Part shown: piece after piece, positions 1 through 12,596 of the stretch
Position numbering within the stretch: the stretch's first letter is position 1
Layout of the letters: each line of letters opens with the position of its first letter
Source: Mugil cephalus
Lineage: Eukaryota; Chordata; Actinopteri; Mugiliformes; Mugilidae
DNA length: 64,000 bases
NCBI RefSeq assembly: GCF_022458985.1
Contig: NC_061771.1
Coordinates: forward strand, 30,182,322 to 30,246,321
Reading direction: 5' to 3'
Notes under the pieces: model-generated
What the model saw: only the letters and a program-made list of their open reading frames with translations
What the model was told of the DNA's origin: nothing
Databases searched by the model: none
Position numbers and translations under genes: made by a program

Positions 1-721
1 GGGGGGACGAGTCGTGTTATCGATACGATTTTCGTTAATTTAGAACGATACGATCCGAAACGATTCAGTGACTTTTTAGCCAATAATTAAACTCTGTGTC
101 TGAAAAAACCTACTCAGTGTTTCCTCTACATTCATTTAGGAGTTGCAGGCGGCCAACAGATAATCTTGCTCAGTATCTACTCTTTGGGGTTCTTTTTATG
201 AATTTTTTTTATGTCGACTTCCTGTGTGTCTCGATCCGCTGGCCGGTGCTCGGTTTATCAATAAAGAACGAGGTTATTATGTTTATTGGTGGTGACCGAC
301 GTTTAATTATCTGACGTTTCATCGAGTTGTTTTCTTTTTGCTCAGGTCACTGTGTGTCTCTGGTGGGACGAGACAGGGAGGCAAGGAGACGTGAAAGTGA
401 ATGTTAGCATTAGCATATACATTAATTTTGCCACTGATGTTAGCCGGAAGCTAGCGCATTGTATAACGGTGTTTTTGGTATATAAAACTAATTTGTACGT
501 TTTGTCTGTCCAGTTTTACAGTGTTTCTCAAATAAATAATCGAAGCGGATGGTCTGGCGAGCTTAATCCAACGTGTTATTTCCTAGTATCGATTAATTGC
601 CTTTTAAATCGATATTAGATCGATATGCGGAAGGCCAACTTGCCCAGCACAGATCGACGTAATTGGATCGTAAGAAAATAATTCGATTCATCGATGTAGT
701 GGATGAATCGTTACACCCCTA
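1..721. mobile_element. hAT-like DNA transposon remnant (right end)
   Basis: The segment is rich in ATCGAT-type motifs and ends with CGTTACACCCCTA at about 708-720. That matches the TAGGGGTGTAACG-type terminal inverted repeat common to fish hAT elements. The left end is outside the window or decayed. No transposase frame is recognisable; the short open frames here look like chance. Assignment rests on the terminal motif and the AT-rich palindromic character only. Confidence 0.4.
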
Positions 722-1197
722 CAGTTGTGTTATGGAGGTAACTTCAGGTTCAACACTTGTAGAATTTGTAGCTTTTGTTTTAATATAATGGAAAATTATA
801 TACAAATTAGAGTATGAAGGAGATCCATTCATTCAAACATTTTATAAAAATATTCATGTGATTCATTAAAACATTTTATAAAAATATTCAACTATTCAAG
901 GATATGGTAGCTCTTAAAAAACGTAATATGAATTACTTATGATCATGTATTTAACATCACTTTCATAAATACATAAAGTAGCAAATCCCTAAAAAATCCC
1001 ATCTAACTTTACTATTTGTTGTTTAACATAATATAAAAATGCATCTCTTACATTCTCTGCTAGTTATAATCCTATAACCAACTGAAACGTTTCCTTACAG
1101 TTTTAGCTGTTATTTTTGACATTAAAATAATATCCTTACAGGATACAATGAATTGCAATAAGGTCGATCAGAAACAAAGTTGATTCTACACTTTCCT
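722..1197. other. AT-rich intergenic stretch, nothing recognised
   Basis: This AT-rich DNA lies downstream of the H1 gene. A short sequence around ATTTTATAAAAATATTCA is repeated twice near 838-890. I see no gene or RNA here. Confidence 0.5.
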
Positions 1198-1911
1198 TTA
1201 AATAAATATAGAAGTGATATTGTTGATGTGAGGAATGATTTCTCTTAAGATTGTTGTGGGTGGCTCTGAAAAGAGCCTTTGAGGAGCTGGATGTTTCAGG
1301 AGCTCACTTCTCTTGGGTGCTGCCTTCTTGACTTTAGGCTTGGCTACCTTCTTAGCGGGGGCTTTCTTGGCTGCAGGGGCCTTCTTGACCACCTTCTTGG
1401 GGCTCTTGGCAGCCTTCTTAGGACTCTTTGTGGCCTTCTTGGGGCTCTTGCCAGCTTTCTTTACTGCTGCCGGTTTCTTGACTTTCTTGGGAGATTTCTT
1501 AGCAGCTGCTGCGGGCTTCTTGACTTTCTTAGGAGACTTTTTAGCGGCCGCTGCGGGCTTCTTGGCTTTAGTGGCAACTTTCTTGACGGGTTTCTTGACC
1601 TTGCTTTCAGCCTTCTTGTTGATCTTGAAGGATCCGGAGGCCCCGGTTCCCTTGATCTGAACCAGAGTCCCCTTGGTCACCAGGCTCTTGATGGCGGTCT
1701 TGACGCGGGCCTTGTTCTTGTCCACGTCGTAGCCGCCGGCAGCCAGAGCCTTCTTGAGGGCGGCTGCAGAGACGCCGCTCCGCTCCTTGGAAGCGGCCAC
1801 AGATTTAACGATCAGCTCGCTGACGGTGGGACCGGCTTTCTTCGGTTTGGACGCCTTCTTCTTGGCGGCTTTAGCCGGAGCGGGAGCCGGAGCTGGAGCT
1901 ACTTCAGCCAT
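1198..1911 (-). CDS. Linker histone H1, reading frame extended past its usual stop
   Basis: This is a replication-dependent linker histone that binds nucleosomal linker DNA and compacts chromatin. The frame encodes 237 aa: an Ala/Pro/Lys N-tail (about 1-27), the winged-helix globular domain (about 28-100, starting [20 protein letters not shown] and containing [19 protein letters not shown]), and a Lys/Ala/Pro tail with many SPKK motifs. Fish H1 normally ends in a Lys cluster after KVKKAAPK. Here the frame shifts at that point (about 1307-1314). A TGA that would end the protein at 1304-1306 is out of frame by one base, and 37 non-histone residues follow ([11 protein letters not shown]...). That extension reads through the histone stem-loop, which is translated as RLFSEPP. 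A single-base loss from an AAG run would explain it; an assembly error is the alternative. It is the first gene of the H1-H4-H2A-H3 cluster. H1 identity is certain; the C-terminal end is doubtful. Confidence 0.93.
   Translation of the reverse strand: MAEVAPAPAPAPAKAAKKKASKPKKAGPTVSELIVKSVAASKERSGVSAAALKKALAAGGYDVDKNKARVKTAIKSLVTKGTLVQIKGTGASGSFKINKKAESKVKKPVKKVATKAKKPAAAAKKSPKKVKKPAAAAKKSPKKVKKPAAVKKAGKSPKKATKSPKKAAKSPKKVVKKAPAAKKAPAKKVAKPKVKKAAPKRSELLKHPAPQRLFSEPPTTILREIIPHINNITSIFI
1262..1277 (-). promoter_or_regulatory. Histone mRNA 3' stem-loop of H1
   Basis: On the minus strand this reads GGCTCTTTTCAGAGCC, the classic 6-bp stem with 4-nt loop bound by SLBP, followed by a purine-rich AAGAGAAAT stretch like the U7-binding downstream element. 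It lies inside the H1 open frame because the usual stop is out of frame. Confidence 0.93.
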
Positions 1912-1984
1912 TTTCCTTCCTGTCGTTTGTCGCTAGTCAACCAGAGTCAGACTGCAGTGATGAAAAACTCGGAGCAGGAGGCGG

Positions 1985-2070
1985 CACTTAAACACACCAT
2001 GAGAACCGTAGAGACTCAGCCCAGCCCGGCTCTCCTGTGTACAGGCTGAATGTCGCTGCTTGTGTTTTCT
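1985..2070 (-). promoter_or_regulatory. H1 proximal promoter
   Basis: On the minus strand there is an AGAAAACACA element (2061-2070) that matches the H1-specific AAACACA box, and a TATA-like GTTTAAGTG (about 1985-1993) roughly 75 bp upstream of the ATG. Spacing fits a vertebrate H1 promoter. Assignment is by motif only. Confidence 0.6.
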
Positions 2071-2136
2071 CTGGACACATTCAAGGAAAATAAACGTTTG
2101 TTGGAGCAGAGAAACAGGCTGAAACTGAATGGGCAC

Positions 2137-3099
2137 ACAGTTGACTGGTGTCTCTTCGTGTCCAGCTCATACTGAGCTCTGGTGGCGTTTTTATTTGGTT
2201 CGTGGAGCCTCCAAACGTCACCGACTCACCGCGGAGCTCGGCGCTGCTCGTCGGGGTTTTATCCCACTTTTCTCTCCTAAAATGATTTCACATCCATCAG
2301 AGCTCCGTCCAAAGATGTTTTCCAGCTGCGACACGTGTTTGTTTGTACAATCCGAGTTAAGTCCACCGTGTCTTGTCCATCAGTCTGAAACAAAGTGAAG
2401 ACGTTGTGTCGACAGCAAACACACAGGTGATGGTGGTGGAGGCTGATGGAGCAGACTGACTTAGATCAGAGCTGCTCTCTCTCAACGTTTCTCCCCATCA
2501 ACGCTTTTAATGTTGTTGTAATGTCTGAATCCCTTTTAACTGTAAATATTTCTCATGAATCCACAGAATCTGAAGAAGAGTTGACCGTATTTGTCTCTAT
2601 AATGAACAATCTCTTTACACAGAAACAATGACTCCTGCCAAGGAGAAACTTTGAAGCAGTCAATGATCAGCAGTGACACTGTATTCAACAATATTTCATC
2701 AGATCTCAGGAGGAAGATGACCACTGACTGAAAGACAAACAGTCCTCTGATCGGTTGTCTTTTAAACATCTGAATTGTGTTGCACCTTCCGTATAATAAA
2801 ACAGATTGAGTCTCCAAAGTGTTTAATCCTCTGCAAGGGTCTGCAAAGAGTGACGGCTGAGCGCCAGGCCACAGTAACCACAGGGAAAGTCTCAGAGTTA
2901 GTGGCTGCTCTCTGTGCATCCATGGTCAGAACGTTCCCACAAAACTGAATACAACACTTTTCTTTCAGGAAAAAAAAAAAAAAATCAGTGACAAACAGAG
3001 CGGTGGATGAAGCACCTTGTTTCCACTAAGGATGTCAGAATCATCATCAAAAAATAAATACATAAAATAAAAAGTATCTTTTTCAGTATTTAATTTGAA
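2137..3099. other. Intergenic DNA upstream of H1, nothing recognised
   Basis: No histone (in particular no H2B), other gene or recognisable transposon is seen here. The short open frames lack codon bias or known motifs. A 15-nt A-run lies near 2970. Confidence 0.5.
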
Positions 3100-5097
3100 T
3101 CTTTTCACACCATGTGTTAAATTAATACCATTTTCATTCTCCTATGGAAAAAAGGGAATTGGGTTTACCAGACCCAAGGCTGTATGCCATATCTTACGAA
3201 ATATTGGAAACTAACAGATAACAAGTTAGATCGGATGTATATTGAGAATGAGCTGTGTTCACCATTTAGTGCAAAGGAGAAACTTTTTCACCAGAGCGAC
3301 ACAAGAAATAGTCCACTCTAGGGCCAAAATACATCAAGGTGTCACGCTATGTACAGCCATGTGCTTCATTATGGTTTAACCCTGCCATTCATGTTGGAAA
3401 AGTGTCGGCGTACTAGAAGCGGTGGCACTCTGGAGGTATGTAACATAGGAGATTTGTATCCTATGAAGAACTAATTTGTTAATTCTAACTTGAAGAGAAA
3501 CAACATTTTTGGAAATATTTACAAATCAGGGATTGTGTGAAATCTCGAATAGGTAACTTCTCAGAGAATCGTATAATGGACTATATAAATATGCCACTGG
3601 AGTGCTGCACAGCTTCACAATACTACAAACCAACTAATTTCTCTGGAAGTGGGGAGTCCACCGATGTGAAGCTGTTGTGGGAGAGGGACCTGAAAACAAA
3701 TATTGCACAAGTGTTGGAAATGTAAAACAGAGCTGGGAACTTTATTGCACTGTATGTGGGAGTGTACATTAGTGGCTCCATCCTGGATGAAAGTTGTTGA
3801 CCTTCTGAGTGAACGGTCTGGCTCAACGGTCTGGCCCTGACTCCTGTTACGTGTCTACTAGGGGACACGTCTGTAGCTAAAAGGACATTTTGTGTCATCA
3901 TGGTGGGCCTGATTACAGCTTCCAGAGTAATTCTAAGACAGTGGAAAGCAGCTGTATCTCCGAATCTGAGGGAGTGGTTGGATGCAGTGGTGGAGACAGC
4001 GTCATATGAGGCTATGCTCTACAGATTAAAAGGCGAAATGGAAGATGGGAGGAGCGCTTGGGAACCTTTTTGGAGTTACACAAAGCGAACCGTGGACTAA
4101 ATGCGGCATCTCGTACCTTTTTTGGATTCGTTTTATAGAATACATGTGTTTGGATGTTCTCTTTTGTGACATGTCTAGTTCGAATCTGTACTTGTTTACA
4201 TATTCTAAATTTTCAATAAAAGTTTGAATCACAAAAAAAAATAAATAAATCAATAAAATCCAGGGATGTCTGTATTGTCATTACCGTTGTAACTGGTTTC
4301 TAATGAAATTTCCAGTCATGACTCCAAAACACTGATGTTGAAATACTTAAAAATAATTCATATCTAAATCAAGTTTCAAGTAATAAGTCACATTTCAAAA
4401 TGTTAACACAGCTGCTTAAGAGTGACTTGACTGATGTGTGAATATGGAAGTTGGTGGCTGCTATAAACGCAGCTGGCCACTAGATGTCACTGGAAGCTTC
4501 AAATCTTTTTTGGGTAGAATCAGGAAAAAAAGATTTATCCCCGAAGGGAAATTAGAAGGGGGAAGAGCGGTACATTAAAATAAGAGCAAGAGAATAAAAT
4601 CCCAAAAGTGGGTGGGCAAAAAACAGAGTATTATGTACAATGACAGGCCTGCTGCCAGTAACAGAAGAGTGAGATGACAGCAGATAAAGTATGGCAGATA
4701 AATAAAGTGAGGCGTGGATAAAATGTGACAATGTGATTAAAGTGACATTGTAGTTGAAGTGACAAAGTAATATCGTAATATTGCACATCAGGACATGTAA
4801 AATTGCACTAGAGCATTGAACAAGAAGACTTAAGTTATTGTAACTTGTAAGTAACTGCCTCCATCTCTAGCAATTACAGGACAAGCAGCTGTGTCAACGT
4901 TTCTGAAATGTGACTAATTACTTGAAACTTGATTTAGATATCAATTATTTTCGCTGTGAAGTAAGATGTATTTCAGCATCAGTGTTTTAGAGATATGACT
5001 GGAAGTAGTTTCCAGTGAAACAACTTACGGTGGTGACGATAATAAGGACATTCCTGGATTTGGATGATATTCGTTTTTAACACATGGTGTGAAACAT
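3100..5097. mobile_element. Foldback/long-TIR element, interrupted by a LINE
   Basis: The left arm (3100-3135 plus about 4252-4395) and the right arm (about 4918-5097) are imperfect inverted repeats. CACACCATGTGTTAA at 3107-3121 pairs with TTAACACATGGTGTG at 5079-5092. CATATCTAAATCAAGTTTCA near 4360 pairs with the TTGATTTAGATATC region near 4928. The left arm is split by the LINE at 3140-4250. A further one-arm copy lies near 8937-9030, so this is a repeat family. No transposase frame is visible. The superfamily is not assigned. Confidence 0.6.
3140..4250 (+). mobile_element. L1-clade LINE, 5'-truncated 3' end
   Basis: Translated pieces resemble the C-terminal part of fish L1 reverse transcriptase proteins: GLPDPRLYAISYEI near 3160, and a final 66-aa frame at 3900-4100 with WLDAVVETASYEAMLYRL and WEPFWSY, typical of the L1 ORF2 end. 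It closes with AATAAA (about 4216) and an A-rich tail at 4232-4250. The frame is broken in several places, so the copy is inactive. It sits inside the left arm of a foldback element and is therefore younger than that element. Confidence 0.7.
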
Positions 5098-5594
5098 TGT
5101 GGAGACACTTTTAGGGGGAATGATTCTGAAGGACTTCCTTATGGCAAAATGGGGTGTGCATGAGAGAATTGTGCTTGTGCAACAAGTTTTTATTTATGAA
5201 CAAGATCTGCTCATTGGTATAATTCTCCATCGTTTCCTCTCGTAACGCTATTAAACAGCTCATTTTACTGAACAGGGCGGCAAAGTGTCCGAGCCTCAGT
5301 GCTGAACGTCCCATCTCTAATAATCACCAAACTAAGTGGGAATATTACAAAGTTGTTGAATGATCACATTTCCTATAGATCCTAGTCCTGCACTTATTGG
5401 ATGTCTGATCGATATCAAAGCCCCTATCGGCCATCCCAGTGTAGAATCGATAGGGTCTTCATCCAGCTTTGTCTTAACATTCACCTTTTACGTTTACACT
5501 GTTAAGAAAATGAGTGATGCATTTGAGGCTTCGGTGTTTTATAATAGTTGACACAAGAAAACAAGGAACGTGTCTTTATCTTGAAGAGATGTGT

Positions 5595-5610
5595 GGCCCT
5601 TAAAAGGACC
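5595..5610 (-). promoter_or_regulatory. Histone mRNA 3' stem-loop of H4
   Basis: The minus strand reads GGTCCTTTTAAGGGCC, a 6-bp stem with one G-U wobble and a 4-nt loop. It lies 34 nt past the H4 stop, where SLBP-dependent processing sites are expected. Confidence 0.88.
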
Positions 5611-5644
5611 TTTGTGTTTTTTGTTGGATGAAGGATTGTGTAGT

Positions 5645-5965
<321 letters not shown>

Positions 5966-6429
5966 TCAGATGTTTTCTGTCCAATAATGTCTCTGCTGGA
6001 CTCACACTTGGTTTTACAGTCTAACTGAGGACGTGAAAGAAGACAGGAGGCGGGACTAAGCGTCTTCAGGAACCATGGCAACGGTGACGCTCTTAAAGAG
6101 ACCGCGTCCCTAATTCAAAAAATTCAAAAAATTCGCACACAGAGAGTAGGAGTCATTTTTTCTACCTGCTTCTTTTTTTAACACTGCTGAAGCAAGATCA
6201 GTGGCTAGAATCTTTTTGTTTAAGTTGTTATTTCCTTTTTGCAGTAGTGGTTGGATTTTTTTTTCTTCCTTTTGATTCTGTTCAAAATAATGATGATGGC
6301 CATCAACGTGTCCCGTTTCAAACCTGCAAACCACAGAAAGAAAATATCTCGGATAAAATCATCAAGTGAAACCACAGAAGTGCTTATTTTTACTGATCAG
6401 CCACAACATTATGACCACTAACGAGAGTA

Positions 6430-6790
6430 AAGAATTGAATTGAATTAAATGCCTTTATTGTTATTGCACTCAGTGCAATGAAACGCTGACGGCATCTATC
6501 CTGATATATGTCAGACAGTGAGGAGGTTGTGATTGTATTAAATCCTGTGCCAATGTCCTGACGCTGTCCAGAGCTTTTCTGTCGGCCTTGGTAATGATGT
6601 TGAACCATACCAGTGTGTCATGTGTTATGATGCTCTGAATAGAACAACTGTCAATTATCAGTTTCTGAGGCAGCTTGACTATCCTCAACAACCTCATAAA
6701 GTACAACCACTGCTGTGCTATTTTGACACGAGCGCACTATACTGTTGCATTTCAATAGACACAGTTTGCATATGGTTTGTGTGTGCATTG
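6430..6790 (-). mobile_element. Non-LTR retrotransposon fragment (Rex1/CR1-like RT end)
   Basis: On the minus strand two overlapping frames give SIQSIITHDTLVWFNIITKADRKAL-type text and SLSDIYQDRCRQRF. These resemble the stretch after the reverse-transcriptase core of fish Rex1/CR1-type LINEs (V/LTWY...DRK.L followed by DIY..RC.RR). The copy is truncated and frameshifted. Just left of it (about 6396-6422) is one end of the CAACATTATGACCACT terminal-repeat family described at 19259 and 42627. Confidence 0.5.
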
Positions 6791-6934
6791 GTATATTTGA
6801 TGTCCGGTGACTTATGATCAATTATTTATGATTGTACAGATGGAGAATAAATGCTTATATCAAACTGTAAAGTGGCTTTTATGAATATAGTTTAAGTGAA
6901 GTAGTGATAAAAGCTCTTTGTTGAAGTAGTGTGT

Positions 6935-6950
6935 GGCTCTTAAAAGAGCC
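6935..6950 (-). promoter_or_regulatory. Histone mRNA 3' stem-loop of H2A
   Basis: The minus strand reads GGCTCTTTTAAGAGCC, a perfect 6-bp stem with 4-nt loop, 33 nt after the H2A stop. Confidence 0.94.
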
Positions 6951-6983
6951 GTTTGGTTTTGCTGTAAATGGTGCAGCAGTGTT

Positions 6984-8157
<1,174 letters not shown>

Positions 8158-8187
8158 ACTACTTGTTACTCATCCACGAACCACAAC

Positions 8188-8203
8188 GGCTCTTTTCAGA
8201 GCC
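8188..8203 (+). promoter_or_regulatory. Histone mRNA 3' stem-loop of H3
   Basis: GGCTCTTTTCAGAGCC flanked by CAAC and ACATCA, 30 nt after the H3 stop, is the canonical SLBP site. Confidence 0.95.
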
Positions 8204-8739
8204 ACATCACTCTACTTACGAGATTATTCCTCTTTGTGTACATGTGTCTACGTCTGCTCACATGGCGTTTTTTATATCCTGCCTTTCAGGGAATTGCATT
8301 AATTTAACTATTTATACTATTTTAATTAAAGTCGTCTCACTCTTACCATGAACCGTAGGCTGCAAAATAATTACCTACGGTGTTTTAAACTATCACCGTA
8401 GTTTACATGAATGAATGCTTCCTCAGTGATCTGCTATGTATGATGAAGACCACGAGAGGGCGCCTTCATCCTGCTCACCAGGGATGTAGTGGAGGTTAAA
8501 GCTCCTCAACTCACTTTGTCGACAGTCTGACTTCATCACATGTTATCAGGGAGATCAAATCACATTTAGAAGCTGTCAAATGAGCTGGTGCGTTCAGGTC
8601 CTGTGCGATTAAAGGCCACTTTTAAACATCCACTCATGTGGACCACCCAGTGGCGAAAAGCTGTTCTAAAATCACAGCAGGGGCCCAGTTGAGTCAGTCC
8701 GCTGTATATAACAGACATTTAGTCAGAAAGTTCTCTTCA

Positions 8740-8890
8740 ATCTTTGCTGAATCTTCGCACCCCTTGTATCAGGAGTTCAATCCTCTTCCATCTGGGCGGT
8801 AGTATAGGGTACCCGGGCCAGGAGCTCTGAAGCTCAGTGCTCCTTTAACCCTAAGGCCTTTTCAGATATAAACTAGAGATGGATGGATGA
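8740..8890 (+). mobile_element. LINE 3' fragment (Rex1-like)
   Basis: One frame reads HPLYQEFNPLPSGR followed by YRVPGPGALKLSAPLT. This resembles the C-terminal HP...F..LPSGRRYR stretch of fish Rex1/Babar-type LINE proteins. It is a short decayed scrap. Confidence 0.5.
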
Positions 8891-8936
8891 AGGCTTGTGA
8901 AGTTTCTGGGGCTTCTTCCCGTTCATAGACTTATCA

Positions 8937-9030
8937 CTTGAAACTTGATTTAAATATCAATTATTTTCGCTGTGAAGTAAGTTATATATCAACATCAGTG
9001 TTTAGGAGATATGACTGGAAGTTTGATGTC
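8937..9030 (+). repeat. Second copy of the foldback-element arm
   Basis: The sequence ACTTGAAACTTGATTTAAAT onward, through TTTTCGCTGTGAAGTAAG and ATATGACTGGAAG, closely matches the right arm at about 4918-5010. Only one arm is seen here. Confidence 0.65.
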
Positions 9031-9848
9031 TTAAATAGCAGTGATGTTCTGTCTTTGCTGGTCAGAGTAGAAATCAAGCTACTCTACTGCCCCTCCCGTA
9101 CCCACAGCTGTACTCATGTTCCATTGCACCATGTTAGTGAATTGCCCTCCTCGCATTTAAAAACTAAATATCAATTAAATGACATGCAACAATCCTGCAT
9201 TCACTTTTCCCTTTTGCTCAACAATCCTCTTTTGATTGATAGAGGAGGTAAAAAAATTGTACTTTTAGAATCCACCTGTATAAGACTGCACTTATGGAAC
9301 AAAAAACATAGGTGACACTGTTCTCTCTCTCTCTTGTAAAATTGGTGGACTTGGTTGGTGTTGGTGTAGATTTACTGCTTTATAAGGAACAAATTTGTCA
9401 GGAATTATTAAAACATTTGTTGCAGTTTTTCGTTTTCTTTAAAAGACAGTTTATTGTGTTTTATTGGTGGAATAAAAAAGTATTGGAAACAATCTGGATT
9501 ATAAAACTAGTTTTATGACTTGTGTTATGACTGGCTTTATGTGTAAAGCAGTCATTTGAACCTGAACCCAACAATATAAATCATCTAAAGACGCTTAAAA
9601 AGCCTTAACCAGCTCATTAGTTCCATGTGGTTTCATGGATAGACATTGAAGCCATTTTTGTTCATTCCTGGATTTTCCAGCGTGTTTCATTTGCTTTTAA
9701 AAAAAAATAAAAATTTTGGGGACATTCTTCAAACATCGCCTGGCACCTCGGTGCTAATCAGTCAATCTCCCTGATCCAACAACAGTACAACAGTGGCCCA
9801 CCATATCTGCAGATATCTGAGAGTTGTCTCATCTGTGCCCACATAAAG

Positions 9849-9869
9849 CCCCCCCCCCCCCCCCCCCCC
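9849..9869 (+). repeat. Poly-C run
   Basis: An uninterrupted run of 21 C; length is likely uncertain in any assembly. Confidence 0.9.
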
Positions 9870-9885
9870 ACTGGACTCCTGCAAC

Positions 9886-10640
9886 TAGGGTTTGGCGGTA
9901 TCCAAATTTTGATACCTTCATACCATTTTACCGCGGTATACGGTATTACCGTATACGGTATTACCATGACTCATTAAAAATTACGAAGCAGCGTCAATTT
10001 ACACAGACCACCTCGAGTGGGCGGAAGCCAGACACAGAAAAAAAACAAAGAGAATCCGGTGGATTTTCAAAATAAAATACCCCGTGCAAACTGCCAGTCG
10101 TAAAAACAGATAAAAGCTAAACTTATTAACTACGCAGCATATTTACACACGTAGAAGCATGTTTAGAAGAACATACACCGCGAAAATGGCCAAAATCTGA
10201 GCAAGTAAGCAAAGTCTGGCGGGCTAAACGCTCGCTTCTGAAACGCTCCCCGTAGGTTTTGAAGTTACGTGCAGGACAGACCAAATACACGACGCTCACG
10301 CAACGCGCCGCAGACGGGCCCGAAAGCATCATCAAACTGTTGGCTTGTGCCTACACGGTTCAGAAACTGAATAACAAACACTAATAATGAAACAATAATA
10401 ACACAATTTTCACAATATTAACAACTTTTATTAGCAACATCTTTAGAAGTGCAAATACAACAGTCAAACAATTAAATCAACATAATGATCCAGAACAGTT
10501 TTTGCGTAGAATGCGCCGCACACACACTGACAGTGGACATAGAATCATTTTTAGGCATTAAATTAATTATATCTCATATTTAATCCTTAATCCTTATTCT
10601 TAATATAAGTGCACTGCAATTTTATTATATATTTTCTACA
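9886..10640. mobile_element. hAT-like non-autonomous element
   Basis: It begins TAGGGTTTGGCGGTATCC and continues with GCGGTATACGGTATTACCG-type palindromic repeats, a hallmark of several fish hAT families. The right end is not defined and no transposase is seen. The interior (about 10,150-10,330) is GC-richer than the flanks. Confidence 0.4.
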
Positions 10641-10649
10641 ATTCTCCTC

Positions 10650-10925
10650 CCAGGTTTGGCAGACTGTCCATTGGGTAGCACTTGCAGTCTCACCTCTGGA
10701 TATCATCCCCAGTCAAACGGCCAGGTGGAACGGGTGAACCAGGACGTGGAGGCCTCACTGCACTAAGTGGCATCACATCTCCTGACTTCCTGGTCCACTC
10801 ACCTGACATGGGAGGAATACGCCTACAACTCCCTGGTCAACTCCCTGGACCTTCATGGTTACTCGTGGTTCCAGCCCCCTGTTGTTCCTGAGCCAAGAGG
10901 CTGAAGTGGCGGTGCCATCAGACCC
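10650..10925 (+). mobile_element. Ty3/Gypsy LTR retrotransposon fossil, integrase fragment
   Basis: Translation shows [20 protein letters not shown], the conserved end of a Ty3/Gypsy (Metaviridae) integrase core, followed by W..Y..EYAYNS-like text. It is a broken fragment without recognisable LTRs, gag, protease or reverse transcriptase. It lies between a hAT remnant and the promoter region of slc29a1, and appears old. Confidence 0.75.
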
Positions 10926-11930
10926 GCTGGACTGATCCTGGACATGCTTTTGGATTTACCTTTTGGATCTGCTGAGTTTTTAATGACCTCACATGTTGTA
11001 GTGAAGCCTTTTGCCTTTTGGTCCGACCTCAGTCTGGACAGCCCATTTCAGAATCAAATACAGCACTAAGACCTAACAGAGCGAGGATGGAGACAAGTCC
11101 ATTGTCTGAAGCCATGAGGAGATCGTTTGTAACTTAAACCAGAGCTGTTTGTGTTCTATGGTGAACTCTAAAACCCGAAACTCTTCAAACAAACCATTTA
11201 CTGTTTAAATGGCCACAAAAGAAATAGTTATCTGTGTGTAGAGTTAGTTTATTTTTTAAAGTAAAGGTTCAATTACAGCAATCGTAAAAGACTTGAGTAT
11301 ATATCCTGTTAATAAAGACACCAATCTGGTTTAATATAGAGGTGTTCATTAATGAATGAAACCTGCAGGACTCTTTTCACCTGTGTACATTATCAATATA
11401 TAAATACAGAGTCAATAATAAATAAATACATTTCTGACTGTCTGAGGTAAACACTCCCAAATTAATGACTGCCTCTGATAAGGACTCCTGGTTTTGATCA
11501 GACTGTTAATTATTGATTCCATTTCATTGCCAAGAATGATTCATGATAAATAAAGTCGTAAATCCAGCCATTCTGTTGTTGTAAGATAATGGTGCGAGTC
11601 TGTCAACACTTTATGTCCTTCAAGAGTTAAATTTTTAGGTTTGAAGTTTTAGTCTTTGCAGATTTGTTTACGTATTTCATTTTAATTTTAGACTAAACCT
11701 AGACATGAATGAAATGAGGCGTATTTGTTGTGCAGACACTGTTTGGGGTGGTTCAGTTCTGTTATCAGTCCATTTACAGAAACAAAGTCCACTGTACTGG
11801 CTGATATCACAGGTTAAAGGTTAAAAGTCACTACATGCTGAAGAGAAGAATTTTGCTGATGCTATAAAAAACAAAACGACTGACAAGTGACTGAAGGTTT
11901 CTTGGACAGGAAAGGGGAATTTATAAAAAC
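10926..11930. other. Intergenic DNA upstream of slc29a1
   Basis: No gene, RNA or clear repeat is recognised. It probably includes distal promoter sequence of the downstream transporter gene. Confidence 0.4.
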
Positions 11931-12596
11931 GTGACAAAAAAAGGAAGAAAGATTTCACAAGAGTCTGGAGAGATTTGCTGAGGAAGGGAAACACATTCTC
12001 CAGATTTAAAGCGTTTACTCATCAAACTGAGGATTTCACAAAGAGACTGTAGGTGAAAAGTCAGAGACGACAAAGTCTGCTGCACAAAAACTGGAGGTAA
12101 GCTCCACAGCTCATTTATTTTCTATTACCTAGTGTGTGTGTGTCTTTAACCCTTCTGTGTTCTGGTTGCTTCGTCTTATCAGTCTGACGGCTGTAAGTTA
12201 GAACATATTCTCTGTGGTTTCATCATGTCTGAGTTTCACAAATATTAATAATAAAGAAAAAAAATAACATCAAAGCTTGGTTGAGATATTTTTTGGTGAT
12301 TTAACAGCAGATGATGCATTCAGGGACACTCAGACATTGCAGTATCGGCTAAAAAATAGTCTTACTTGTGACATTGTTTTCCATCTGTTCTCATTTACAG
12401 CAGCATCATGTTCCACTAAGATGAAAAGTTTTTCTTACGTCAGAGTGTGTCCGGCTGGTTCTTGATAGGGACTCCTGTCAACACTCGGCTCCTTATCTGT
12501 GTTTCAGTTCCACTCCGAGCACCTGATCCACGGCTGATCCTCCTACGCACCAGTACTACAAAAAGGAGTTATTTATATACAAATAAATAAGAAAAA

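Noticed and set aside
1279-2049. 256-codon plus-strand frame opposite H1
   Set aside because: Shadow of the H1 gene; Leu/Gly/Ser-rich antisense of a Lys-rich protein.
10650-10925. Integrase-like sequence as a host gene
   Set aside because: It is a fragment of a Ty3/Gypsy retrotransposon fossil, not a domesticated gene: it is short, broken and lacks flanking exons.
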